From: Cristatella mucedo
Lineage: Eukaryota > Bryozoa > Phylactolaemata > Cristatellidae
Direction: 5' to 3'
Assembly: GCA_009760855.2 (NCBI GenBank)
Contig: WPIO01000021.1
Location: 2,025,001 to 2,089,000, forward strand
DNA length: 64,000 nt
A program made the translations under genes and the position numbers. Below, in pieces: positions 1-10,848 of this stretch. Position 1 is the stretch's first letter; every line of letters starts with the position of its first letter. The notes beneath the pieces are model-generated. The model ran no database searches. It was not told the DNA's origin and worked only from the letters and a program-made list of their open reading frames with translations.

Positions 1-60
1 GGGTTTTTAGGGTTAAGTGGTTAGGGTATAGGTTTTAGGGTTTAGGGCGGGCTGAGCCTC
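1..60 (+). repeat. degenerate telomere-like G-rich repeat
   Basis: The first 50 bases contain several TTAGGG and TTTAGGG words with variable spacing (for example ggttttagggtttaggg), followed by ordinary sequence. The G-rich strand reads left to right. A telomere at the left end of a chromosome would show the C-rich strand here, so this is better read as a short interstitial or degenerate tract than as a chromosome end. Confidence 0.4.
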
Positions 61-556
61 GGCCGCCTAAATCCACCCTTGCTCGTATTCCGCGCTTTTA
101 TTGGTGTTTATTAGGTCGTAACTGGATCTCTTGAGCTCGAGCTATACTCAGTAGACCTCTGAGGCTTAGTGCTCAGTTGCAGGTGGGGGCGGCATGCCGT
201 AGCGCACGCCCGCTTTGATGGATGCGATCACGTGCCCGGCGGCTTCGAGCGGGACCGAACTCCTGCGGGACCGAACAGTCAAGCTTGCTGCTGGTGCAGC
301 AGCTGCAACCGCCGATGCTGCTGGCTCCATTTGAAGCCATCGTTCCAATCCATCTATACTTCAAATTATACTGAGTTTATTTGATTTCTATCAGAGTGTG
401 AACTTTATTTGATCATATATATATATATATATATCTGTATTCCTAGTTATAAATTCATCAGCATGGGGGAAACGTCCTACCGGGGAATGTCTGGGGAGAT
501 GTTTCAGGGTCCACCAGGGGGGAACATCTGAGGGATTCTTCAGGGGGGATGTCCTA
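61..556. other. no gene recognised; short TA microsatellite
   Basis: I see no coding signal. A (TA)n run sits at about 415-434. Positions 465-550 hold several diverged copies of a G-rich phrase around gtcctac, possibly a decayed short tandem repeat. Confidence 0.5.
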
Positions 557-727
557 CAACCGGCCTGACTACAAAATTTTTGAAAAGTACTAAGGCATGC
601 CCTGATGTTAATGACATATTGATAATGTTATACATGTTTTACATGGCAGCAGCAGATCAATGCATCTTTGAAGCAGGAAAGTGGAAATAGGGTCCAGAGG
701 ACTGGTTGTCTTCTTTGATTAAGAGTG
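557..727 (-). mobile_element. CR1-like LINE fragment (early RT region)
   Basis: Base-by-base this matches the segment at about 26208-26370 of the long minus-strand LINE in this window. Shared phrases include ggcctgactaca, aatgacatatt and catggcagcagcagatcaatg. It covers only about 170 bp just upstream of RT motif A, so it is an isolated relic. Confidence 0.75.
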
Positions 728-899
728 CAATAGTGAAGGCTGCGAAATATACCAATCGTGAACTGAAAAGCAGCATCGTCATCGATCTTTTTGAGCAGCT
801 GTAGGAGGACAGCACGTGGAGCACTTAAACCGTACGTGACGCTGGCATTCTCGAATGATGAACTTTGAAATATAGTTTTTCTTTTTATGCTACCAATTT

Positions 900-1385
900 C
901 GTAGAAGCATCTTGAGGAATATTGACGGCGTTCTGAAACTTTTGCAGGATCAAAAGATGAGCTCTAAAGATGTTTCTTGTGACCTCCACTCTCTTTACGT
1001 GGAATTGTCAAAACTTCAGGAAGAACCATGCCGAGAGTTACTACTAGACGCCAAAAGGAGATGAGACTTGTGGGCAGTTGCAGTTAAACAAACAATCTTT
1101 CGAAGGACACGTGTGCTTGGAGAGCTCTTCCAAAATTTTGGGCTCACGGCAGTGGGGGATATTTCAAGAATCATGAATGACACCATAGACTATCCCCGAC
1201 AAGAAATGGCAACTAGGTTTTTCCGGATTACATATCTTGATTCAAAATATGATTTCTTATTGGAAATCGAGAGTTTTTTTAAGGCACTTGACCACATCAA
1301 ACTCCGCCAGAAATTTCTAGATATGGATGCTTCCATTTTTCACACTGTAAAATGCTTCTTAGCGCACGAAACGACTCGGAATTAA
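900..1385 (+). pseudogene. unrecognised coding remnant, possibly transposase-derived
   Basis: A 105-codon open frame (1068-1385, ending TAA) begins with a non-ATG codon. It is preceded by about 150 bp that also reads as plausible protein in a nearby frame, interrupted by a stop near 1063. The composition is charged and helical, with a segment TIDYPRQEMATRFF. That arrangement (a short helical stretch ending in a ..RF motif, then a conserved aromatic patch) is reminiscent of the middle of hAT/ZMYM-type transposases, but the match is too weak to assert. No intact start, promoter or partner exon was found. It is more likely a decayed element than a gene. Confidence 0.3.
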
Positions 1386-2232
1386 AGACATCACAATAAC
1401 TCGTTTCTTTTGATCTTAGTTACGAAGAAGAAGTGTTTCCTAATTTGAGAGTCTCCATGCAATTTTTTATCACCATAGCCGTATAAGTTGCTTGCTTTAA
1501 ACGTCTGTTTGGCAAGCATAAGATTATCATGTCGTATTTGAGAGTATCAATGGCATAAGATCGGCTTTTCGATTCGGCCTAGTTAAGCATATAGAAAGAA
1601 ACACTGAAAACTATTTACTTTTAAACTATATCAGACCAGTTTACCATTTTCAAGGCAAATTTACCTATGTTAAAGCTGTGAGAGCTACCTAGTATCTGCA
1701 CTAAACTTAATGAAACGTCCTCGACTTGATGTGCCTGCTAGCGTGTGTTTTTTGCATTTCTCCTGTCGTGGAGCTATTTTGCAGCAATTTTGAAAAGACA
1801 AGGGGCACCATTTGTAGCTTTGTCCTAGGGTGCCTAAATGTTTCAATACGCCTCTGAATGTATCCGTATTAATTTATCCGTATCAAACTATGTGAATTAT
1901 TGCATAGACTCAGAAAAACGAGTCCGGAGGCAGTGAGCTCAAGCAGGGAATATTCTAGGAAATTAAAATTCCCCAAAACTCCCGTATTTCATCCTGCACA
2001 AGCCTCATTTTTTCAAAGTGTTTTGGTCAGATGGTGGAGTGGGGGCAGAATCCACATGTGAGATTAACTTTTTATGCTACAATATTGCGCTGCAAAGCGT
2101 ACCTGTTTTAAATGCCACCCAAAAAAGCTTAACTGCTTGCCATAATAAGCTTATTAGGCTTGCTTAATTACAATTTTCAAGAAGTGAGGCATTTCAAATG
2201 CAGTCAAAAGAACAGAATATGACCCAGTCTGC

Positions 2233-2275
<43 letters not shown>

Positions 2276-2479
2276 CGAATGCAATTATGATAACGGATTT
2301 TCCTCAAAATCTCAAGCTTGCGATATAAACGAGGAAGATGAAGAGGCCAGTATCACCATTCCTGAGGAAGAGGACGGTGATAGTGACGTGGCCTATGCAC
2401 GGTAAAATACGCCAATGTAACCTGATTAGAAATCATCTAAGTCATAATTCTTTTAATAGCACCGTGAACTCTGTGAAGC
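1386..2479. other. no gene recognised
   Basis: AT-rich DNA without a convincing open frame or match to other parts of the window, apart from the GA microsatellite listed separately. Confidence 0.5.
2236..2273. repeat. (GA)n microsatellite
   Basis: About 19 uninterrupted GA dinucleotides on the plus strand. Confidence 0.95.
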
Positions 2480-4160
2480 AAAACCTGGAAATTTTCTGAA
2501 TGCAGAAAGAATCGATCATTTTACTTTTAGATTTCAAGAATACCTAACAATAGCTTTAGCTGATTTCCTTCATACTGCTTATGTTCTATTCATACAATTT
2601 TCTGATACCTCATATCAATCCAATATCAGACCATGCTGTAAGACTCATTCAAATGATTTATTCATACTTCAATCAATAATGCTAAGAAAACAAAAAATCA
2701 CGTACAGACAACTGCTACGCATGTAAGTACGTTAAAAACGCTAGCCTTGGCAGTGCGTTTAAAACCACGATTAACCATTGTGCACTAATAAATGCTAACG
2801 TAATCATGAATCTTGCGGACCACTTAACTATCAGTAATGCAATGCAGATTAAGGTAATTATTAAGTAACTACGTTGGCACCTATAAAAAATGTACTTTAC
2901 AAGCCAATAAGTTGCCTTACGATAGCATTGCGTCCGAATGAGCTCACTTGCACGAACTTCCTTCGTCGATTTTAGAAGAAAATGTCCTGCAATGAGTTCG
3001 CTCTAGAATCTAGATTTGCCTGTGACCTATGCCAGCCATCTCTACCTGGCATCATCTAAGGAGAAGCGGCACCATTTAGCTAAAAAAAACAGCACAGGTT
3101 TATTGGCTATACAATAAGTGTGATTCAGAAACTGGAAAGGCTGACGCTCAAAATTGGCTCTGCCTGCATAACTCTCATTTAATTTGCACAAAACTTAGGT
3201 GTCTTGCTCCAAAGTGACCTTCTGTTAGACGACTACATCAGCTCCACAGTCAAGTCTGCCTATTTTCAGCAACAGAACATTGCTCAAATTCAAGCTTTTT
3301 AGACAGGGATACTACATCCTATTTGGTCCGTGCACTTGTGACATCCCGTCTTGACTTATATAATTCACCGCTTGCCGGCCTACCAACCTGTGCAATCAGG
3401 CGCTTACAGCTGGTGCAAACTCTGCAGCTAGGCTTGTCTGTCCTGAGCGTCGAAGTTGCCACATCACACCACTTCTTGCCGCCGTTCAGTGGCTAACAGT
3501 CAAGCAATGCATTGACTTCAAGGTTTTGTCGCTCACTTCAGGTACCTTAATTTATTTGCTCCAGCCTACCTATTAGATCTACTCCCCCACCAGGCTAAGC
3601 ATCGTACCACCCGCTTTTCGGAATCTAACTGTATACTTATATCCCCCTACCCGTACAAACCTCAAATCCTTTGGAGACCGTGCAATTAGTTCGTATGCTT
3701 CCACAGCTTGGAACTCAATCCCGATTTCCGTGACGACATCCTCTGATCTGACCATATTTAAAAAGAAATTTAAGCTGTGCCTCTTTATGACAGCATTTAC
3801 TGGATTTACTAGTCCTTTATGCGCTGATGCGTGCTGACACTGTGCATGCCACCACTAACCACATCTGTATGGTGAACCTGTGCATGTCACCTCTAACCGT
3901 GATATTCTTGTTGCTTATTGAGCATGCTGCTACTCATCATACTAATAGGGCCTACTTTGCAGCAACTGTAAAGCTCCTAGAGAGAGATTAAGTTCTCTGA
4001 GGACGCTTTATCAAGTGCTTTCTTACTATTATTACTGTTATTATACAATAAATGACCAAAAATATCAGTGTATATGCGCTCTAAGGCTTAGCTACAATGA
4101 CTCACCGGCTGGCAGACAGTTGTGAGATTGGCTTTAAATTGACCAAGCATTGTTCCATCT
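2480..4160 (+). repeat. repeat unit, block Y, copy A (right end only)
   Basis: Positions 2980-3108 and 4052-4160 align with 14310-14590 (copy B) and 34000-34275 (copy C). All three share caatgagtt.., ggcaccatttag, cacgggttta/cacaggttta, then gcttag.caa/aatgactcacc and gcaggcagaca. A weaker match extends left to about 2480. The copy is split by a LINE insertion at 3118-4041 that the other two copies lack. No coding content was recognised in this part of the unit. Confidence 0.65.
3118..4041 (+). mobile_element. CR1-like LINE, 5'-truncated, with 10-bp target site duplication
   Basis: The element begins inside the RT C-terminal coding region, aligning to the minus-strand copy at 25530 and downwards. 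It runs through the 3' UTR and ends in the hairpin tail (3970-4010) plus an imperfect ATT run. It is flanked by identical tatacaataa at 3108-3117 and 4042-4051, a target site duplication. The coding part is broken by stops and small indels. The same site in the two paralogous repeat units (near 14457 and 34115) is empty. Confidence 0.85.
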
Positions 4161-4189
4161 GATGTTCTGAGTCGAATCATTTAGCTATA

Positions 4190-4563
4190 CCTGGTATAAA
4201 CCTCATAATCTTTGGAGACCTGCCTTTAAAATATACGCTATTAAGGCCCGTTACTCAATCCCGACTGACGACATGCCATCCTCTGCTATGAAGACATTTT
4301 AAAAAATGCTTGTAACACACTTGTATATCAAAGCAGTTAGTGGGTCCTTATAACTCGTCTATTATGCTCATTCGTGCTGAAATTTTGCTAGATGCTACTA
4401 ACCATATTTACAGTACATTCTGATCTTGTGCATGTCACATCTAAAGTTATAACGATTGATAATTTTGAGAATATACCCATCGATTATCGCGCTTTCTTAT
4501 CTGTAATGTGCCGTGCAAGAGATTCATTTTGATGAGAAGGCAGTATAAATTTAATATTATTAT
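4190..4563 (+). mobile_element. CR1-like LINE 3' end, strongly decayed
   Basis: It follows the order of the LINE 3' region: the cctcaaatc..tttggagacc phrase, then cgtgctga.a.tt..gc, catgtcacatctaa, a worn hairpin near 4510-4545, and an ATTATTATT tail at the end. It is far more diverged than its neighbour at 3118-4041. Confidence 0.65.
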
Positions 4564-4639
4564 CCTTATTTGTATTCTTATAGGTGGTTAATCTGATTAG
4601 ATAAACGCCGAAATCATGCGGTTTGGATTAAAAACGCTC

Positions 4640-6650
4640 ATCCAAGTACAATTTAAATCACTTAACTGGGCTTACCTGCCACCTATTACGGGTAGTTCTC
4701 CTCAATCATTCGCAGTAAAAAAAATTATGACTGAAAGTGTCGAACCCTGCTGATAGCTCGAGTTGGACCAGATGCGCGTAAATTATTTAATCAAATTATT
4801 TTTCTAATCCATTTTTTTATTTGATGAGCTCTCTGGTTTCAATATTTTTGAAAATACAGCATAAAAGAGGCAAACACGACACTCTTTGCTGGGACTTCTT
4901 AATATATTTTAGCCTTTTAAGGTTTTTAGGTCGAGTTATAGCCGATTTGTTAGACGTAAGCATATCTTCTGTATCGTTGATCCTGTATTAGAATCTTTAA
5001 CAACCTGATTTATGGCTGGACCAAATTTGAAACCTAGTAAAGGCTAGAGCGGGATGCTAAGAGGTATTCAGATGAAAAGCTACTGTTAAAAACAAATTAT
5101 GGCGGCAACTAGTAATCCCCCAAAATAGATAGGCCACCGATTTCGGCTCACCGGTTCCTTACTTTACTGTGGTTTTAAAGACAAGTGCATAAGTGCAAAT
5201 TTCTCCATGAACAATACGAAAATTAATTCTTTACTTGGTAAGGAGCTAACCTGAAAGCTGTTAAGGAGACGATAGATGGTCAACATCAGCATTTTTGGAT
5301 TGTGCATCCGTGATTCAACAATATTTTTGTGGAAGCTAGGTTAGGCCTTCACTAGGATCGATTAGTATGATCTACATTAGTCTTCCTATGCCTGACGACG
5401 GATGGTCAATCCTGTTCTTCTATGGGCTTTCTCAAGCTTGGGCTTAGTAGACCTAGCTATTTTAATGTCTGCGGTCAACCATAGGCCGCCTGGGCGAGGA
5501 TGCACATTACGCTTAGTCAGTGGCGAAAGCTCGCTAACTATGTCAGAAAGAATCCTGTGCTAGCATTTTATCAATGATGATGACAGGTCGGATGGAGACT
5601 TGAAAAGCAAAGGTGAAGAAAATATTCTCGCTCTCACAGTACCGATGTGAAGGTTTTTCAGGCTTCGGGATTCACAGATAATTTTGGATATGGAGGATGG
5701 CACACTGTGGATTGAACTAGATCGGCATATGATCAGATGTACAGGACTCAACAATAATTGAGGGTGATAGCATGACACCTGTGGGAGAATATTTTTGCTC
5801 GAGTGTGTGACCTTTTTTTGAGAGTGATATCATGCACATGAGCCACAACAGAAAAAAAGAGTCAGTCAGTGCACAAAATAAATTCAGCACACAAGGCGTC
5901 AGCTAAGCCATCAAAATGAATGTTGAAATCATCCATAACGCGAAACGATCGATTTCTGGCGCACAAAAATTAAACAAGATAAGAAAATTCTGTTTAAGGA
6001 GGACTTTGTAACTGGCCGCTTAGTTTCTTTTTTTTATCCAAGGTTCTTGAACTAACATCTTCTGCACAAGGCCCACAGTCTTTGTGGAGTTACAAAAGTA
6101 AATGGATCAAAATATATTTTAGGGAATGAGATGGTAACTTAAATATGCTGGAAACACCTAGTTTTTCTAAAAAATAAAAGTCAGCAGATATAGGCTTCCC
6201 TTGAAAAATGGCTTGGAATACATTACTCGCATCTTGGTATTGTTTTGCTTCTACACTCTGCCTACGGAAATCAGTGAGGATGTTTTGCGGTTTGTTACAG
6301 TAATTTCAAAAGGGACGTTATTTCTTTACTTCTGCAGATGGATTTTATTTAAGTAACAATTCCCCACTCATCCTATCTATATGTATTATAAATACCAGTT
6401 CTAAGCATTGAGAGCTCTACTATACCGAATGCACTGAGCGATTTGAAGTTTGTAAATGATGCCCTTTTCCTACAAGTAAAATTATTTAGCTGAGCTTTTA
6501 CCCATTTAAATACAATAATAATTGCAAGCCACGAAGGCTATTCACTATCAAATATAATATTATATTTGATAACTCAGTCGCGGCTAAATTAAAATCGGAA
6601 TAGGATAATTAAAATTGCCTATAGCTAATGATTTCTATTTTTCTCGCTGT
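4640..6650 (+). repeat. repeat unit, block X, copy B
   Basis: It aligns with 37270-41200. Examples: ggctggaccaaatttgaaacctagt against ggctggactaaatttgacccctagt near 5015/37600, and cccatttaa.ta..ataataattgcaagcca near 6503/41104. Part of it (6068-6170) also matches 24395-24500. A minus-strand LINE piece is embedded at 5236-6025. No gene was recognised. Confidence 0.65.
5236..6025 (-). mobile_element. CR1-like LINE fragment (endonuclease C-terminus to RT linker)
   Basis: Collinear with 26554-27330 of the long LINE. On the minus strand, a 72-codon open stretch (5560-5778) contains KIICESRSLKNL and RARIFSSPLL, matching the equivalent endonuclease-distal segment of the long copy. It lacks both element ends. 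Confidence 0.8.
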
Positions 6651-6898
6651 CATGTAAATTTAGCCACCACAGTGGCTGATAGTGATAAAGCAGAACATGA
6701 AGTCAATGATTGCGATATGTCGACTTCTGTCCACCAGCTTTCACCTCTGACCTTGTCAGGAATCATCGCACATCTGGTAGGAACCTCGGGCAATATTGTT
6801 ATTCCTTGAAGGACTGCAGGCATGAAACGCGTGTTTTAGACTCAAGAAACATGCCGAATGATCTCCTGGATAATCGCTACGATTGCAACTGAGCTTGT

Positions 6899-6963
6899 GA
6901 CTATCCCTATGCGGATCCCTAGACTATCCCTATGCGGATCCCTAGACTATCCCTATGCGGATC
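6899..6963 (+). repeat. 23-bp tandem repeat, about 2.7 copies
   Basis: The phrase gactatccctatgcggatc recurs at 6899, 6922 and 6945 with near-perfect identity. The single-copy homologous place in unit C (near 27990) has no such triplication, so the expansion is local. Confidence 0.9.
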
Positions 6964-7406
6964 AGAAGTCAACGAAGATCTGTCGGAAAGACCTGGAAGC
7001 TGAACCCTATGCTATTACTGCCAATTGTTCCCACAATAACGACGGAAAGCTGATTGGACGGCTTTATTCATACATCAGCACGGAAACCTTAGCGGCAGTC
7101 AGTCCAGCTGATTGCATCACAAAAAATCAAACAGACGATCACGCCTGTAGGATAAGACCAGCTTTACATCAGTCAGAACTTCGAGCACGCAAGTCAGCGC
7201 GAAACGAATCGCATGTACACATTGCACATGGTTCAGGTTTCCAGTTGTGCAGCTATAGAAAGAAAGCTGCCGACTCGCTGAAGAAAGTAGCTCGAGAAAT
7301 GAGAGCTCCTAACGAAAAGCCAAACAATAGATTGGAATACACAACGGCATTGCCCTGCTTGTTGAATACTGCAACGCATCGAGCGAGCGCCGCTGAGATT
7401 ACTTGC

Positions 7407-8639
7407 CTACTCTCTCTCGGCTGCTACTCGCCCTCCAGCTGCAGCACGGGGCGCCGACAGAGGAGCCGGCGTCGCAGCCGCTGCAGTGGCAGCTGCGAGC
7501 GGCTCAGGCGGCTGCCCGGCATGCAAAGCCTGCAGCTCGCGCTGGTGTCGCTCATTAAGCGCGCTCAGCTGTTTGCTCTGCTCTGCCAGCAGCACGTCAA
7601 ACTCGCGCAGGCTGCTGAGGGCGCTGGCGTCGTGGAGCTTAAGCAGCCGTTTTAGCTTTGAAACCACGGCGATGGAAATTCTCGTTGCCTTGTGATAGTA
7701 CTCTGCTTTCACCAGAGAGCACTGCTTGCTCGTGTTGGCGTGAGACAAGTATCTCGCCTGCTCCACCCGGGTCGTAAGGGCAGTCACTTGTGTCAGATGC
7801 TCCTGTAGCAGGAGATGCTGCTCGTTTGCCTGGCGCTCAGCGAAGATTTGCTGCGCCAGGAGAATAAGCTTCCTGTGCAGTGAATTCAAGCTTGCACCAG
7901 CTGCAGCAGCCTGCTGCTGGGCAGGCAAGGCCTGCAGCTCTTGCAGGTGTCGCTCAGCGAGTGCCCTCAGCTGCTTCTCCTGCTCTGCTAGTAGCATGTC
8001 GAACTCGTCCTGGCTGCTGCTGCTGCTGCTAAGCGCACTGGCTTCGTGGAGCTCATCCCTCAGCCGTTTCAGCTCCGCATTCACAGCATCAAACTGGCTG
8101 ACAGCCTGGCTCCCATGTTGATCCGTCAGCAGCGAGAAAGCCTGTTTCATGCGGGTATGAGCCGAGGATCTCTCCTGCCACACCTTAGTCATAAGCGCAA
8201 TTATTTCCGTCCGTTGCTTCTGTAGCAGGTGCTGCAGCTCTAACAAGTGCCTGCTAGTGACGTCTTGTATCATGGGAGTAAGTTGGCTAGGCATTCGTCG
8301 TAGTGCTACTTCGACGTTCGGAGCAGTCAGCAGCTGCTGCGTCTGCCGCTGATCGTCTGGTGGTCCGGCTGGTGGATGCACATTTCGGAGCTCCGACGGC
8401 GGTTGCCAATTCACGGCGGCCGGTAAGGGCAGTACTGTTACCCCACTCGAGATCAGAGATGGTGGATTCAAGCTTGCAGCAGCTGCAGCTACCCAGGTCA
8501 CTGGAACGGCGGTTAGGTGCGGTCGTAGTGTGTGATCAACTGTGTCCAGCGGCCGGCTGGCATCCAAGTCGCTCGGCGTTGCATTCTGCTTCGGCTTCCG
8601 TGCCGGTATATCGGCCATTGGTTCCTCACCAAGAGTTGG
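7407..8639 (-). CDS. Gln/Ala-rich helical repeat protein, copy B (one exon, unknown function)
   Basis: This long minus-strand open frame ends at TAG (7407-7409). The open frame extends upstream to 8684 as 425 codons. However, CTTATTTGCAG at 8650-8640 is a good splice acceptor conserved in the paralogue, so I place the exon start at 8639, codon 16 of the frame. The first ATG is at codon 23 and is not shared by the paralogue, so an upstream exon is likely. Residues 1-140 of the frame are Pro/Ala/Gln-rich and probably disordered. Residues 145-257 and 288-391 are two diverged copies of a helical domain ending in a module of the form LLAEQ..QL.AL.ERH..ELQAL. A low-complexity Ala/Pro tail ends in ERE. 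There is no signal peptide or membrane segment. I do not recognise the family. The paralogous exon at 28425-29294 keeps an open frame despite large divergence, which argues for coding function, though both could be pseudogenes. Confidence 0.55.
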   Translation of the reverse strand, partial: PTLGEEPMADIPARKPKQNATPSDLDASRPLDTVDHTLRPHLTAVPVTWVAAAAASLNPPSLISSGVTVLPLPAAVNWQPPSELRNVHPPAGPPDDQRQTQQLLTAPNVEVALRRMPSQLTPMIQDVTSRHLLELQHLLQKQRTEIIALMTKVWQERSSAHTRMKQAFSLLTDQHGSQAVSQFDAVNAELKRLRDELHEASALSSSSSSQDEFDMLLAEQEKQLRALAERHLQELQALPAQQQAAAAGASLNSLHRKLILLAQQIFAERQANEQHLLLQEHLTQVTALTTRVEQARYLSHANTSKQCSLVKAEYYHKATRISIAVVSKLKRLLKLHDASALSSLREFDVLLAEQSKQLSALNERHQRELQALHAGQPPEPLAAATAAAATPAPLSAPRAAAGGRVAAERE

Positions 8640-9960
8640 CTGCAAATAAGTGAGGACATTGGTAGAAGCCCAGCTAGGAGACAAGAATCTGAGAGAGCGT
8701 TAGCTAGCGGCTTCCAAGGACTGCGAGCTACGTCTATCGGGCTGCTGCCTCTGCCAAACGGGCTTTCGGCCTTCTAGACGCCTCCTAGACTGCTAGCCGG
8801 AGCTTTTAGCTTTTAGCTAAAAGGCACAGCACGTGTCAGCAACACTGAATTCCACAAGAGCACACTGACAGGATGTGTGCGCCGTCGGGAAAGCAGATTC
8901 GGCAGGGACGCCTAGCTAAGCTAAGCGGTCGCCGCTGTCTTCAAAGAGGTCCAGTCCTACCTTGACACATCGAAGTTTCTTTTGTGAAAGATTTGCTCTG
9001 GCTATGCAACGTTGTATAACAATGGCTCCGGCAGCGACTGTCCTTGAGTCTCACTGAGACACGAGCGCAGACGATGTGAGCGGTAAACGAGGCTCAATCT
9101 TTGTTTCTCTATGCATACATATAGGAGAGGTCGATTTATCGCCGAAGCCGTCTAATGGCTTAGCCGTCTAATGTCCGCACGTGCGGAGTGCATTAGTATC
9201 GAGGTGCTTCGCTAATTACAACACCAGCATGCATGCGGCACACGAAATATCCCTTCCTTGTAGAATGGAGTGCAACTGTGGTGGGCAACAGCCTTACCTC
9301 AAGGCCGGACGCTTGGCCGAGTCAATTGCCCAGCCACCTGCAGCAGGCGGGGCATACATGAGTAGCTTGCTTCTGCTATGCGAATTACAATGCAGAAGCT
9401 GCAGGCTCGTACAACAGTGGGGAGCCTAATCGAGTTGCGAGAGTCTCTGGGAGAGGATACCCAGATTAAAGTAAGAGCAGTGGCAGATTCAAAATCCATG
9501 CATTGACAACATATTGAACAATGCTTCTAGTGTCACCCAGGGAGTGGCAAGCTCTTGCCCTCAGTGGCTCTCTGTGGCCATTCGAGCAAGGTATTGCAGC
9601 ATTTCCCACCTAACGTAAATCACTCTTCCTGGTCGGGGTCGCGGCATCCGGGCTACTTCCAAGACTCTTGCCGCCTGCCGGTGGAGAGCAGGTTCGTGCA
9701 GCTGCAATGACGGCTGCAATGCCGGATAACTTTAATTGCTGGGCTTGTGCCGAAACCTAAACATATAGCTTTCGTTACGAAGCCCTATCTTAACGGTTAT
9801 TGTGGTAAATCGCATAATTTGTTTATGCATAAATTATTTTTCTATAAATTGCCACGTAATTACATTTATGTAATTACATTTACATAATTGTAGTTTTCAC
9901 GATTGGATTACTATGCATAAGAGCATCCAATGCGAGCAGTAAAGGATTGCTGCTAGAAGC

Positions 9961-9982
9961 TATAATAATAATAATAATAATA
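9961..9982. repeat. (ATA)n microsatellite
   Basis: About seven ATA triplets. The paralogous position in copy C (about 30418) has a related short taataataa run. Confidence 0.8.
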
Positions 9983-10695
9983 GGACATTTTCATTATCGT
10001 AAGAGAATGGCATTCCTTCTCTGCACTAAGCATGCAGAAATATAAGCACAATCATGGCTAAATGAAAATGCGCAGGATTTAGCATGCATGTGTACAATAA
10101 TATTTATTCTTCCGAATCTAGCGATTGCTATGAAAAATACTGTACATTTACTGCTTACTTAATGCTAAGTCTGTGTAGATGTCCTGAAGTCAGTGAGGTG
10201 AGAACCACCGGCTTTGAGTTCAGGAGCACAGGAATATGAGTAGCGGTCCACCGGGGATGTATGGGTGATTTAAGTCACACCGAACTTAGTCAGATGAGCG
10301 GGTCGCACTAAGCCTAGCCCGATAGCAAAATACATTGGAAATATAGGCCAAAACGAAAAAGGACATACATTCGGATGACTAAATCTTGGTCGAATCACTC
10401 CGACCGATGGAGAACCAGTGCAAGAGATGGCAGAGACAAATTGCATATTGTAATGATTGTGACCTCATCGACAGACGAACCTAGTTACCAAGTAGGCAAC
10501 AGTTGTAGGTGGGTTGTAACACATGCAGGAATATCTGCTATAGAGAGTTATATATGTATAGAAAGCATTTCATTTATGTATGGGCTAACATGAGTTATGT
10601 CTCCTCAGCTAATAATTTTCAAATCTGTGCCATGCGACGTTGCTGAAGGTACTTAAACTTGAAAGTAGACTGTGCTAATTCGGCAGTCCAATGTG

Positions 10696-10848
10696 GAGCT
10701 GGTTTGACCCAGTGGTTAAAGTGCTCCCCCCCCCCGACCTTGGTCGGGCCGAGGTCGTGGATTCGAGCCCTGTGGCATATGTAAAGCACCTAAATAGAGA
10801 TTAAGTTCTCTTAGGGCGCCATGTAAATGAATTCTATTTTTTTATTTA
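10696..10848 (+). mobile_element. SINE-A (tRNA-derived), with LINE-like tail
   Basis: Starts gagctggttt. The tRNA A-box region is ccagtggttaaagtgc, and a B box (ggattcgagccc) follows about 50 bp later after a C-rich slip (cccccccccc). The 3' half (gtaaagcacctaaatagagattaag...) carries the hairpin found at LINE 3' ends. The paralogous unit C has no insertion here. It is a retroposon, not a tRNA gene, because no acceptor-stem pairing is preserved. Confidence 0.85.

Noticed and set aside
6858-7655. Plus-strand open frame of 265 codons antisense to the coiled-coil-like exon
   Set aside because: The same frame in paralogous unit C hits a stop after about 30 codons and shifts frame, while the minus-strand frame stays open in both units.
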